From the NCBI GenBank assembly GCA_021229015.1, contig CM037782.1, positions 43,863,224 to 43,927,223 of the forward strand: a stretch of DNA of 64,000 bases. The letters are read 5' to 3'. Under the pieces are notes generated by a model that made no database searches, had not been told where the DNA came from, and was given only the letters and a program-made list of their open reading frames with translations. The DNA is from Solen grandis. Taxonomy: Eukaryota; Mollusca; Bivalvia; Adapedonta; Solenidae. Below are positions 1 to 10,089 of the stretch, piece by piece; positions within the stretch are counted from its first letter, which is position 1, and each line of letters begins with the position of its first letter. The position numbers and the translations under genes are program-made.

Positions 1-388
1 AGTAGAATATCTCAAACAAAAGCAGCTTGCTCCTTCATTGAAACGTTGTAGTATAACAACGGTGATTATGGTAATGATTATTTTATTTAAGTGAGAAAAT
101 GTCTCAGAAAATAAAAGCAAAGTTTAATAAAGTTGAACCTGTATTAGCAGCCTCATGTATTAAGCGGCCAACATGCATTTAGCGGTTAGTTTAAATATAA
201 ATAAACAAGTACTTTGGTGTATGTTCAACCTTCATTGCACACTTCTGTTCAGCAGTCACATTTCCTTGTTCCATTGACTGACCGCTGAAGACAGGTTTCA
301 CTGTAGGTTGCGTATTCAGAATTCGAAATACACATGTAAGAACTTCAATGTGGAGAGTAGCAAGTTAATATTAAAGTCCCCACTATTA
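1..388. other. AT-rich sequence, no gene seen
   Basis: Nothing recognisable is visible here: no conserved reading frame, no tRNA-like box and no obvious repeat unit until the satellite array that begins near 389. Confidence 0.5.
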
Positions 389-1551
389 CTACGGCGGTCA
401 AAATCATATAGGAATATATGCATCCTATAGTATCATCGCGCCAACCGGGTTTCTTTTGGTCATATAAATACGAAAAGTGGCCAATGCATGAAAAGGACTA
501 TGACCTAATGTGAAAATTTCATTTCAACTTTACAATTTTTTATGCACTTTAATTATTTTCTAAAATTTCACCCTATAACACGGCGGCCACACTCAAATAG
601 GAATATAAGCTGCGCTATAATATCGTCGCGCCACCCTGGTTTTTATTGGTCATATCAAATATGAAATGCATACAAAAGACTATGACCTTAAATGTTTGTA
701 AATGTCATTTCAACACTTTATTCTTTAAGCGCACTTTATTAACTTTTAAATATCCTTACATATACCACGGCGGTCAGTCTCAAAAAGGAGTATACATTAC
801 TCCAGTTTACACATGTTTTAATTCAAAGTCTTTTCTATATATACTGTCCATATTCATACTAGTATGACCAATAAAACCCCGGGTGGTGCGATGATACTGT
901 AGGGCAGCGTATATATATCTTCCTATTTGAGTCTGACCGCCGTGGTATAGGCGACCATGTGGGGATTTTAAAGAAGATATTAAAGCGCAATAAACAAATA
1001 AAGTTGAAATGAAATCTACACAAGTTTTATGTCTTTTCTATGTTTTGACCAAATTTTAGGTTGATATGACCAATAGACACACGGATGGCGCGATGATCTG
1101 GGGTAGTGTATATTCCTATCTGAGTCTGGCCGCCGTGGTATAGGGTGTGTAACATAATCAGTTGTATCATGTATAATAGAATTTGTTACAGGGTGTGATT
1201 TTAAAAATAATTATTTGCAAAAAACATCGTAAATTTGAAATAAAATTTACACATGTTTTAAGTCATAGTCTTTTCTATATATTGGTCAATTTTCATATTG
1301 ATATGACCAGTAAAAACCCAGGTGGCACGATGACACTATAGGGTATCGTATCTTCCTATTTGAGTCTGACCGCCGTGGTATAGGCGGCCGGGTGGAGATT
1401 TAAAAAAAAATATCAAAGCGCTTTAAACAAAACGAAAAGTTGATTTGAAATTCACACAAGTTTCATATTTATATGACCAATCAGAAACCCGGGCGGTGCG
1501 ATGATACCATAGAATGCGTACATTCCTATATGATTCTGACCGCCGTAGTAA
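389..1551. repeat. Palindromically arranged satellite array, about 7 units of 190-225 bp
   Basis: Each unit contains GACCGCCGTGGTATAGG, then at a fixed distance a 'tatgaccaataaaa.cccgggtgg.gcgatgatac.tagg' block. Three units lie in one orientation (near 389-470, 579-665 and 768-805, where the motif reads CACGGCGGTC). Four lie in the other (near 845-953, 1066-1146, 1290-1386, 1470-1551). The switch is near 805-845, so the whole block could fold back on itself. Spacers also match in mirror order, for example the 'gttgaaatgaaat.tacacaagtttta' segment. It may be a satellite or the subterminal array of a DNA transposon. Short reading frames inside it look incidental. Confidence 0.8.
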
Positions 1552-1799
1552 CGATGGAGACTTTAATGATAACTTAAATGAATAGTTCTCATTTTAATGT
1601 TTTAGACGCTTAATAATTTTTCTTTTCTTATTTAAAATAAAATGGTTGGCACGAAGAGACTAGATTCGGATTTGGTATCCGCATATTAGCACCGTACCAA
1701 ACTTTACAGGTGCGAGATCGAAAAAGGTAACTTTGTATTAAAAACATAAAAACTTTCGAATGAAATTTGTACAGTTGTTGTAAAATGTTATTTTAAAGC

Positions 1800-1990
1800 A
1801 ACTTGTGATATTTCATACAATTACGATTTGAAATAACACGGGTGGCGTCTTCAAACCACGGACGGCGTTAAGTCCCCCATCGGTGAGGTATTGAAGTGAA
1901 TTTTGAAAAAGGATTTGAATAGTGGTGAAATTTCATACCTAAACGACCTGTAATAAAACGGGTGGAGCTATAGAACCCTGGACGGCGTAT
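1800..1990 (+). repeat. Pair of roughly 65-bp direct repeats
   Basis: Two diverged copies near 1801-1868 and 1921-1987 share 'atttcatac', 'acgggtgg' and 'ggacggcgt' in the same order and spacing. The unit vaguely resembles the satellite to its left (ACGGGTGG), so it may be an older outlier of that array. Confidence 0.5.
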
Positions 1991-2185
1991 GGATGGCTGC
2001 ATGGCGCATTTTAGTACGACCAATTTCTGCTGGTCCCAGGTTTCCGTTTCCGTTAATATTCATTCATTTACTTCATTCGTCTTCATGCTTACTGCTTAGA
2101 GACTAGCCACAGGCCATTTGATTAACAAGTAATGTATAAATTACATTGCAAACGTACACAATGTCACTTACTAGACTTGACTATT

Positions 2186-2336
2186 TGAGATTACCGTCGC
2201 TCCGACAGTATTACAGTCATATAGCGACGTCCAGCTAATTACAGGTGGATGAAGACCCCGAATGCACGGAGGCATTCGGGTAGAACCACCGACCTACCGC
2301 AAGCCTGCTGGAAGGCTTCCTCACATGAAAATCCTG
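2186..2336 (-). mobile_element. SINE family A, truncated copy (no tRNA head)
   Basis: This is the reverse complement of the body of the tRNA-derived SINE seen complete at 11975, 42007 and 43411. The shared landmarks are CTAATTACAGGTGGA, ACCCGAATGC-like and GAAGGCTTCCTCACATGAAA. The copy stops before the tRNA-like promoter, as expected for 5'-truncated retroposition. Confidence 0.8.
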
Positions 2337-2382
2337 TCAATTACTTACTTACGTAGATGGACATTAAAACTGTATACATAGA

Positions 2383-2672
2383 CTTATAAGTGGTGAGAAG
2401 GAACAGCTCAGTAACACAAATGAAATAGTCAGTAGAAAGCATAACCTTTGCATGTATACGCAGGCACTTCTCATTTAGATGAATGCATTTGTCAGTTACA
2501 TCAATTTATCAACTTACTTTGATGCAGCTTAAATCTATATAAATATACTTATAAGTAGTGAGAAGAAACAACTTTATAAATCAAATGAAATAGTCGATAG
2601 CAAGCATAACCTTTGTATGTATACGCAAGCACTTCTCATTTAGATGAATGCATGTGTAATTTACATCAACCA
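2383..2672 (+). repeat. Tandem duplication, two copies of about 125 bp
   Basis: Copies at about 2383-2507 and 2549-2672 share 'acttataagt.gtgagaag', 'caaatgaaatagtc', 'agcataacctttg' and 'cacttctcatttagatgaa'. The offset is about 166 bp. No coding potential was seen. Confidence 0.75.
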
Positions 2673-2694
2673 ATTTCGTAAACGCCCTTCCATA

Positions 2695-3147
2695 TACGTG
2701 GTATATGACGTAATTTTAAGCTAACGCGCAAAGCATATTTTGCATCGATTCGAAAAAGAAAACTGCTGTAAGTATATTATTTCTTCACCAATTTTAATGG
2801 GAAAGAGCGCATGCGAAGCGGAAATTTGTACCCTACACATAAGTTCCAATGATTTGTTTGTCAGATGGTTAGTATTTCCAAACATTTGGGAAACCATTAT
2901 TAGGTATGTGCTTTACGTATTAGCAAACAAATATCACGAACTCGGAAGGTTTCCCGAATGTTAGGAAAAACTGTACATCTGACAAAAGAATCACTAAAAC
3001 CTATGTGTAGGGCACAGTTTTCCGCATCGCATGCGCTCTATCCCATAAAAATGGCGAAGAAATAAAAGACTTACATCTGTTTTCTTTTTCGAATCGATGC
3101 AAAATATGCTTTACGCATAAGCTTAAAATGACGTCATATACCACGTG
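2695..3147. mobile_element. Foldback-type element with about 180-bp inverted arms
   Basis: The left arm starts ACGTGGTATATGACGT and the right arm, read on the - strand, starts CCACGTGGTATATGACGT. The arms stay alignable inward for about 180 bp through TTTTGCATCGATTCGAAAAA, a GCGCATGCG block, and a conserved 'tgtcagatg' near the centre. The 74-residue reading frame inside is a by-product. A diverged relic of the right half is at about 17985-18220, so this is a dispersed family. Long inverted arms with a small centre fit a non-autonomous foldback DNA transposon; no transposase is present. Confidence 0.75.
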
Positions 3148-3159
3148 GTATGACCACAC

Positions 3160-3606
3160 TGTTAGTAACCAGCTATATGCTTATTGATTTGAAATTATTG
3201 ATATTAAAATACTTCACTATTGTCTTCAGCGGCTTCAAATAAACAAGTAAGATAACGCTTGGTCAAATTTAATGCATATTATGACCCTTTTTGGACCGTT
3301 TGGTTAAGGTTTTGCACGCAACATACTATCATGTTTATATTTCAACAATCATTCATGGGACTAACTTTAACTCTTTGACTGAATTCATTGTAAATAATTG
3401 CCTCTATTGAATTTAGAAAATTTAGTTAGTTTTTGCATGCAAGTAAATTTGGTTAAAGTATTGCATGCAATATACTAGGATGCATACATCTTAGTAACAT
3501 AGAAAGCTTATTTAATTAATATTTCACTAAGGTCTTCGTGTGCATTAAACAAACATGTTAGATAGCTTTTGAATAAATTTAATACAAATTATGGCCCTTT
3601 TTGGAC
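3160..3606 (+). repeat. Imperfect tandem repeat, period about 280 bp
   Basis: The blocks 'tttggttaa.g.tttgca.gcaa.atacta', 'ttagtaac', 'tattt.actaaggtctt'-like and 'tggccctttttggac' recur in order in two partial copies. The repeat ends about 110 bp before the first recognised exon of the Shisa-like gene, so it is intronic or promoter-proximal DNA. Confidence 0.55.
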
Positions 3607-3719
3607 TAACACAATCTATATAATAGTCGAGCGCGCTGTCTTACGGACAACTCTTGTTATTATCCTTATTATTATTAATAATCAAACGGCTATCAAAAAA
3701 CGTTTCGATTATATTCCAG

Positions 3720-3813
3720 GGTGCCCGGCAGATGGCGCGGAGTATTGCGTAGTCAACAACCGACTCAAATACTGTGAGAACGACTGCTGTAATGACAGCT
3801 GCTGTGGTCTGTC
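3720..3813 (+). CDS. Shisa-like gene, ectodomain exon
   Basis: The acceptor is TATATTCCAG and the donor GTGAGT. The exon encodes the cysteine-rich ectodomain from CPADGAEYC to CCGL and ends two bases into a Ser codon. It begins two bases short of a codon, so the preceding exon must end in phase 1. Confidence 0.8.
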
Positions 3814-6753
3814 GTGAGTATTGTTTCATCCCAGCGGTAGATGGATAATATTGATAAATTTGACAGAAAAAAGGAAATCCACAAAAAAAATAACATTTTT
3901 TTTTTTTTTTGTAACCGGGGCATGTATTATTGATTTGAGTGTTTTCTTGGATTAATCGTCTCCACAGATAGTATTTATCATTTATTTTGAGACTTTTTGT
4001 CAACACGAGACAGATATAGAGCTGTCTCCAGGAGATAAATTGCACTGCAGACGACAAGTGACATGATACATATGTTACATGCTTATACTAGTACGGTCGT
4101 GTTTTGTTTTGCCGGGTCGGCGGGTCGACAAGCGTAATGACGATTTTTCGATGCGAATTGTTAAAGCAAAATATAAAACTTTGTATCTTAACAATATTTC
4201 GCTTGGCGGGGAGAGATTTCATCAAAGTTTTGACTTTTCGAATGGCGTCATGCCAACCAACCATCATGAAACAACAACTACGGTTTATGTTCTGTTTCCT
4301 TTCGGCTTTTTATCCCCATTACGAATATCGAACATTCGTGTCAGAAACCCACCACACGACAGATGAAAAATATAGTTGTCCCGTAGCTAGATCGTGAAGG
4401 GAATGTCGAAAATTCGTAAATTATCGTAAATTTTCAATGGGAGGAAAAGAAAACTAAAAAAGAAACGAAATGTCACCCTGCAAAGCAAAATATTGTTATA
4501 TCGTATTTCGTTTGTTTTCCTTAAAATTTCGCCTGGCTCCCGCCAACCCGTTACGCAGTATGACAAAAAATGCCACCATATTTTATACAGCTTAAATAAT
4601 TTTATTATTTCACGACTTAAATGAAAATATCGCATAATTACCTTTTTTCGCAAGCTTAAACCAACTTTTCTTCAACAATCAAAGAAACTGTCTTTGTGCT
4701 GGCAGGACGTCGGACATTGTTGGTCTTGCGATAGGCGGCGTCATGCTGCTCATCATGCTTGTTAGCTGTGTTGCCTGTGTCATCTGCCTGCTGAAGAAAA
4801 AGAAATATGGCGGCTCCAACGTGCAGCCGATACACAACTCCAACTCCGTCTACGGTAGGTCTTCTGTTAGCGCCTTCCAGTGCAGAAAATCCACACTGGC
4901 ATCAGTTACCTTCAGTTTCTGTGATAAATGTTACAGGTGCTTGGTTTTGGTTTTTTCCTTTACCTTTTCCCTAATCGTTCGCGGAATCAATGGACCATTT
5001 CACCATGGGTTCGGCATTACTCGGTATAATTCGTTGGTCAATCTCATGTGTATGTTTATAACTCACTAAACAATGTGTGGAAAATTACACCAGCATATAG
5101 ATGTGTGCTCGTTGATTTACGTAGATTTACGTCTCATTTCGGAGTGAAAAGGTCTATATACACCTCCTGGAATATTCTTACAAATTAAGGAATTTAAAAT
5201 AGCAATGTTAGTGGTGTACCGCTAGTACTCGTACTTGTAAAATTACTTTACATGCATTTTCACTCAAAGTAAAGTGGAGAAGATTCGTCAAATGGTACTT
5301 GTGCTGACGCTGTAGAGTGTCCGACTTATATACTGAGGGTCCCGAGTTCGATTCCAGCACGGGCAGTATGATATTACATGGTTACATTTACCCAACGTTT
5401 GACAACTCACGGTTGTAGAGGGGATGGCACCCTCAGAAAGCACCACTGGCATTCATACTCCAGAAATCTGAGAACAAAATTTTTAAAGTAGGGGGTGAAT
5501 GTAGTTAGAGGTATAAACTGTACAATCTTGCCATTTAGGTAGCTTGTGTGTCCACGTAGTAGAATGACCGATTTACATACCGAAAGTTTCGAGATCTATT
5601 CCACACCATAGACATGTGGCATGATACCACACCCAGTCACATTATCCTGACACGGGACAAATCATCTACCCTTTTATGCTGAGCGCCAAGCAAGGGAGCT
5701 AGAACAGTACCATTTTTTTTACGACTTTGGCATGTCGTGACCGGGGATCGAACCCACGACTTCCCGCTCTCTAGGCGGACGCTCTAACCACTCGGCGACC
5801 GGGGACGATGTGTAGAATTTTAATTGGCTACACAATTTAATTTGAAATAAGAACTATCCGTCTTTTGGTCATATGTGGTGACACAAACTCTACGCAGTGA
5901 TCTCCTTTGTACAGCAACTGTAAAGGGAGATAACTACTGCGTAGAGTTTGACAAACTCCACGCAGTAGTTACCTCCCCTTACAGTTGTAGATAACCACTG
6001 CCACCACAAGTAAAACAGAATTTAGCTAATTTTTCTTTTTTTCCAAAAAGAGTTATTTTACTGCAAGTATTTCCTAAGTATGTTTTCTTTAATAAACATC
6101 AAATATCGCCTCGTGTTAAAAAAAATTATTAAAAAAAATATTTTTGTTGTTGTGGCAGCAGACGGAGACGCCATTTTGTTAGTTTACCATCATCACGTGA
6201 TTTTTTTATTATTTTTTTTGCTTGGGAGATCACTGTGTGGAGAGTGAAACAGATAGTTATACACCACAGTACCGATTTTATCACGTCTGTCTCGAGACAG
6301 GTCTCAATGTGCAATTTTGATTAAGCAACAAATAGTATGTATTTATCGAAGAATCTGTATTATATTCAAGATACTTTATCAAAAATTTGTAAAACGAAGC
6401 TTGAATATTAATTTCAGCAAACAATCGTGCATAACTTTTCTTCCATATTTATAGGAACCCATTTTGCATTGTCTTACGTCATTATCCTTAAGTAAGTAAT
6501 AGCATTATTCGAATAACATAAATCTACGCGATTTCGAATGTTTTTCAGTCGTTCACTGAGTCGTCTATTGTTTATTACAGTGAACAACAATCCTTACTCA
6601 CACCCGCCACCTCGTGCCCCACCGCCGGGATACAACCAGTATAACAACTATCCGCCGCCGGCAACCAGCAACTTTAACCGGTACGATAACGACATGGCAT
6701 ATCCACCGGGAACCGCCAGTTACCCGCCACCCTATACTAGCGGAAAATATTAG
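3720..6753 (+). CDS. Shisa/CYYR1-like (STMC6-type) single-pass membrane protein, 5' end missing
   Basis: Three exons join in frame: 3720-3813, 4706-4854 and 6581-6753 (stop TAG 6751-6753). Intron boundaries are GTGAGT..CAG and GTAGGT..CAG, and each codon split is restored on joining. The model gives about 137 visible residues. First comes a cysteine-rich stretch with seven Cys in about 30 residues (pattern C-x7-C-x9-C-x3-CC-x3-CC). Then a transmembrane helix (DIVGLAIGGVMLLIM onward) with a KKKK stop-transfer. Last is a cytosolic tail rich in Pro, Tyr and Asn carrying PPGY and PPPY. This Cys-rich/TM/PPxY layout is that of the STMC6 group (Shisa, CYYR1, VOPP1, WBP1). PPxY motifs typically bind WW domains such as those of NEDD4-type ligases, so a trafficking-adaptor role is plausible but inferred. 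A phase-1 signal-peptide exon must lie upstream of 3720 and was not identified; it may lie outside the window. Confidence 0.8.
4706..4854 (+). CDS. Shisa-like gene, transmembrane exon
   Basis: The acceptor is GTGCTGGCAG and the donor GTAGGT. It encodes a short TSD linker, a helix of about 24 hydrophobic residues with two internal Cys, then KKKK and the start of the tail. The positive-inside charge places the C-terminus in the cytosol. Confidence 0.85.
5590..5805 (-). mobile_element. SINE family B (tRNA-derived)
   Basis: Read on the - strand, a tRNA-like head (A box GTCGCCGAGTGGTTAGAGCG, B box GGGTTCGATCCC) is followed by a body with GTCAGGATAATGTGACTGGG and 'ggtatcatgccacatgtcta'. The same body recurs near 33660-33790, 42340-42572, 53070-53200 and, in opposite orientation, 26430-26530. 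The head alone could be mistaken for a tRNA gene. Confidence 0.75.
5884..5995. repeat. Palindrome with a third arm copy
   Basis: CAAACTCTACGCAGT (5884-5898) is the exact reverse complement of 5936-5950. The enclosed 'gatctcctttgtacag.aactgtaaagggagata' also pairs partly. A third arm copy follows at about 5951-5990 (CAAACTCCACGCAGTAGTTA). It lies in intron 2 of the Shisa-like gene. A related single motif, CTCCACGCAGTTATCTCCC, is near 61657. Confidence 0.7.
6581..6753 (+). CDS. Shisa-like gene, terminal PPxY-tail exon
   Basis: The acceptor TTTATTACAG joins in phase 1. It encodes a 56-residue Pro/Tyr/Asn-rich tail with two PPxY motifs (PPGY, PPPY) and ends SGKY-stop. GC content is clearly above the flanking DNA, as expected for a real exon. 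Confidence 0.85.
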
Positions 6754-6918
6754 CTGTATACTTTATGTTTTTCTGCACTGGATAAAATAGTGATATAATT
6801 ATATGGTTATACATGATAAATATTGTTACAGTGCAATATTATAATACCATTCGGAACAATTCGGCCTTTTCCTAGAAAATTTGGCGAGATTATCCGAATG
6901 ATAATCCAGGGATTATAT

Positions 6919-6941
6919 ATCTATGTGTGTGTGTGTGTGTG
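6919..6941 (+). repeat. (TG)n microsatellite
   Basis: Pure TG dinucleotide tract downstream of the Shisa-like coding end. Confidence 0.85.
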
Positions 6942-7875
6942 ATCACTGGATAATCATACTAAATTTATAATGTTGTTACCGTCGCTCCATAGCACGAATG
7001 TATATCATCCAACATGCTTGGTTTTACGCAAACGTAAAATGACTACCTACAAATGTACCAAGCATAAATCTATATTATTCAATCACTATTTACTATCCTG
7101 GGAGCGCAGAACGGATCGCGGTGGTCGGTATTTAGGCACAGATGCCAGGATTTACAAGCCTTGGAAATTAGTTTAACATGTCCCTATAATAATAATCTGT
7201 AGAGCAGTTTGGATACAACGATGGGATAAAAAAAGTTTACAGGGAATTGATTTTGCTTCAGTTTTCATTTGATATTTTTATATCATATTCATTTTTGACA
7301 ACATGCTATAAAATGTATAGCTTGTATTATTATTTTTTAATGCAGAAACATTGTTGTCGTATTGTCGTAGGACCGCAGTTATGCAGAATTATATAAGACA
7401 TTTGAGAATAACAGCTTCGATAGGATCCTTTGTCTTGAGTTACTTCCCCTTACACATTGAACCCTAAGTGTACAGAAAGTACTCCGGTTTTAATCGAACC
7501 CAAGGTGGCGAGGGAAGAATTTCATGTGTATACAATTTCCAAATAATTGATTTGATTAAAGATGTTATGTTTTTCTCTGATATTATTTATTTATATATTT
7601 AGGTTTACCATTCCTACTTGCCATTTGATAATTGTCTATATCGGGTGATAATTCATTTGTATATAAATTTTGTGTATATATTAAGAAATCGAACTTCTTG
7701 TTTGTCCTTTTCTTCTTGTTCATACGATAACATGTTTTGTTGGCACAAGGTATACTAGTATGTATGTTTTTCGCTGAGGTGTGTGTGTGTGTGACTTCTC
7801 TTTTGATAGAAAAGGGTCTGCAAAATGCATGAATTTTTTAACAGTTTGCTTTTAAAGTGAAATTGATGTCAATGT

Positions 7876-7881
7876 AATAAA
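7876..7881 (+). promoter_or_regulatory. Candidate polyadenylation signal AATAAA
   Basis: A canonical AATAAA lies about 1.1 kb after the stop codon of the Shisa-like gene. Without transcript data it is only a candidate end of that 3' UTR. Confidence 0.3.
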
Positions 7882-7999
7882 ATATCATCACCACCATCAA
7901 ACAACAATCGTTTTAATTTGCCCGGGATTTAAGTTTCAGGTCCCGAAATATGCAATTTTCCCGATATATGATTTTTGTATCAAATGATAAATGTATGAC

Positions 8000-8000
<1 letters not shown>

Positions 8001-8046
<46 letters not shown>
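8001..8046 (+). repeat. (TA)n microsatellite
   Basis: Uninterrupted TA tract of about 45 bp, about 20 bp left of the TTAA-flanked MITE. Confidence 0.9.
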
Positions 8047-8047
<1 letters not shown>

Positions 8048-8067
8048 TGTCTTAGCGACGGTCTGTC

Positions 8068-8303
8068 TTAACCCTTTCCCTCATATAGACTCATTTTGAC
8101 GCCCTCAATAGGTATCACATAAAGCCTGGTCTGCAGAAAACCACAGTTAAACCTTACCAAATTTAATTACAAAATCCTCATTTCCAGACCACTGAGGAGC
8201 AGCGAACAGCATAAAACCTGATCAGCCTGCCTCGCAGGCTGATCTGGTTTTATGCTGTTCGCATAGGTCTTTTCATGGTGTCCTCTATGAGGGAAAGGGT
8301 TAA
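8068..8303. mobile_element. MITE with TTAA ends, piggyBac-like
   Basis: The element begins TTAACCCTTTCCCTCATA and ends GAGGGAAAGGGTTAA. The ends are inverted repeats bounded by TTAA, the target duplication of piggyBac-type transposons. An internal hairpin of about 59 bp (near 8197-8256) has arms CGAACAGCATAAAACC and its complement. It has no coding capacity. A lone end, GAGGAAAGGGTTAA, sits at about 18295-18308. Confidence 0.8.
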
Positions 8304-8931
8304 TCTACATTAGAATTTCCCCTTTTCATGTTCCTATATAATAAGCTGTTAATAGCGACTCCCTGACTAACGTGACCAACGACTGCGAATTCTTGGTCCT
8401 AAACGGACCTTTTTTCTATAGCAAGACGTGTTAGCGACTGTTATTCACACCTTTCGGGGTATTATCGATCTTTTCGGAAGACGTTTGGATTTACATTGTC
8501 TTAATACCCTATCATATTATTTATAAGACAAGTGGGGGTTGAATTTTTATTTATTTTAATAATGACATGCATATAACTGATAACAGACGCATGCAATTAT
8601 TACATAAAAAAATACAAGTGCAACCTTGCACTTTTTACACAGAATATATTATAGACCTGATAACTCTCTTAAACTGGAACATTTTAATGGACTGTTTTAT
8701 GTTACTCTCTGTTTTATATGACCTTTTTGGTTTACTCCGATGAAAGGTCACATAATACAGTCTCGACTGTATTTGGTAATTAAGCCATTTGCATGGCTTT
8801 ACAATATATGCTACATTTCTTAGTTCATTTGAACTATTTCAATCACTGTATATCACAATCAGCATACTTGTACACATGTACTTGGGCCTCAGTTTGGGCA
8901 TGGGGCCGTCAATTACACATGTCCGATTTTT

Positions 8932-8957
8932 TCAACAACAACAACAACAACAACAAA
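8932..8957 (+). repeat. (CAA)n microsatellite
   Basis: Short CAA tract; the poly-Gln and poly-Asn runs in overlapping frames are artefacts of it. Confidence 0.85.
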
Positions 8958-9138
8958 ACGGTGAATGTTTTTATACTTCATACATAAAACTGTATTTTGT
9001 ATTTAAAAATTGGGTTTTACTGATTTTCAACGTTGACGCAATGTATATTAAATCTAAATATTTTAAATTCAATACATTTTGTTCTGAACTTTGATGAGTC
9101 TGGTAGAATGCAAACTCCGTTAAACAAAGTTTTAACAA

Positions 9139-9727
9139 GAAATATCTTTAAAAAAGATACTCGGCCGTGGTAACCAGTTTGATGATTAGTGACTGATGGT
9201 TTAACATGTAATAGATTTTGTTGTTGGTTTAATAGTTGTGAAATTCCTGTGTCAGTGCAGCTCTTTGAAATACCACGGATCCAAATAATTTGTACAATCT
9301 TGGTAGACACTTACAGCCTTAAAACATCTGCGCATTAGACTTCGTTACGCGGGCTACAAAACGAAACCGGATGTTACGTTTTTGTTGAATATAGGATCTG
9401 TCAGGGTCGAACAATCAACTCCGAAATCTATGTGTTTCCTATTTTTTGGCGTTCTACTCTTTCAGTTTACCTTAAAAAGGTGCAATGTCTTACTATTCGG
9501 AACAAATCGTTCGCAGGGGAAGAAAACTTCAACTTTTAAAACAAACTGAGATCTAAAGAACTCGTTTCCGCAACTCCTTTCTTTTCTTTTGACTTATTTT
9601 ACAATGACCAATGGGAATTTAGCAAAGTATATAATAACCATTGAAAAGCCTAATTTTATTCCTCTTCATTACTGTGTGTTTCACAGGAAGTCAGGGTGAA
9701 AATAAACGGCCTAACGGCCGAAAAACA
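9139..9727 (+). repeat. Dispersed 0.58-kb repeat, copy 1 (inverted partner at 39989-40558)
   Basis: The segment from AGAAATATCTTTAAAAAAGA through ACGGCCGAAAAA matches the reverse complement of 39989-40558 over nearly its whole length, by eye around 90% with small indels. Shared landmarks include GATACTCGGCCGTGGTAACC, ATGTTACGTTTTTGTTGAAT and CAATGACCAATGGGAATTTA. Near the right end is TATATAATAACC followed by a signal-peptide-like frame. In this copy the initiator reads TTG (9641) where the partner has ATG, so it is probably inactive. It may be a mobile repeat or a duplicated promoter plus first exon of a secreted-protein gene. Confidence 0.8.
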
Positions 9728-9823
9728 GTGGCCTTCGAGTTTAAGGAAAAGATATTAGATACATATTTTGAACCTTTTTTAATCAGTGAAATCAATCTAT
9801 TTATTCATTTTTTAAACGTATAA
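9641..9823 (+). pseudogene. Signal-peptide-like reading frame with lost ATG
   Basis: The frame reads KSLILFLFITVCFTGSQG after a TTG codon: Lys near the N-terminus, a hydrophobic core of about 12 residues and a small-residue cleavage region, then ENKRPNGR. The partner copy has ATG at the same place. The frame stays open to 9823 beyond the repeat end, but composition there turns AT-rich and I see no conserved domain. It looks like a relic first exon of an unknown secreted protein. Confidence 0.4.
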
Positions 9824-10004
9824 CATAGTTTTGTTTTACAAAAATAATGTTGATTGCTCTCTATTTCGATTATGCGGCCCCATTATCAAAACTTAATCCT
9901 AACATTCACTGACCCCGCGACATCAGTAATATCAAACCCTTTTGTCCACCAAAACAATAGAGTATTGAATTTAATTCAAAATATAAAATTTGAGACATTG
10001 AAAA

Positions 10005-10080
10005 CACACCCTGCCGTTTACGCCTATAAGCAGAAATTACACCCAGAAGCGGGCCAACCAGTCCTTGAACTATCCATATA
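10005..10080 (-). mobile_element. SINE family B fragment
   Basis: GGGCCAACCAGTCCTTGAAC followed by 'tatccatatat' matches the body of the family B copy at 42418-42455 ('gggccaacctgtcctggagctatccttatat'). Only a fragment remains. Confidence 0.5.
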
Positions 10081-10089
10081 TACAACATA

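Noticed and set aside
3641..4057. 138-residue frame on the - strand
   Set aside because: It is antisense to the Shisa-like ectodomain exon and runs through low-complexity Lys/Asn-rich sequence from a T-tract; no domain is visible.
4079..4397. Two overlapping + strand frames of 95 and 97 residues
   Set aside because: They lie in intron 1 of the Shisa-like gene in AT-rich DNA, overlap each other in different frames and show no family resemblance.
5740..5805. tRNA gene on the - strand
   Set aside because: A and B boxes are good, but a SINE body follows and the same head-body unit recurs at 42300-42575, so it is a SINE promoter.
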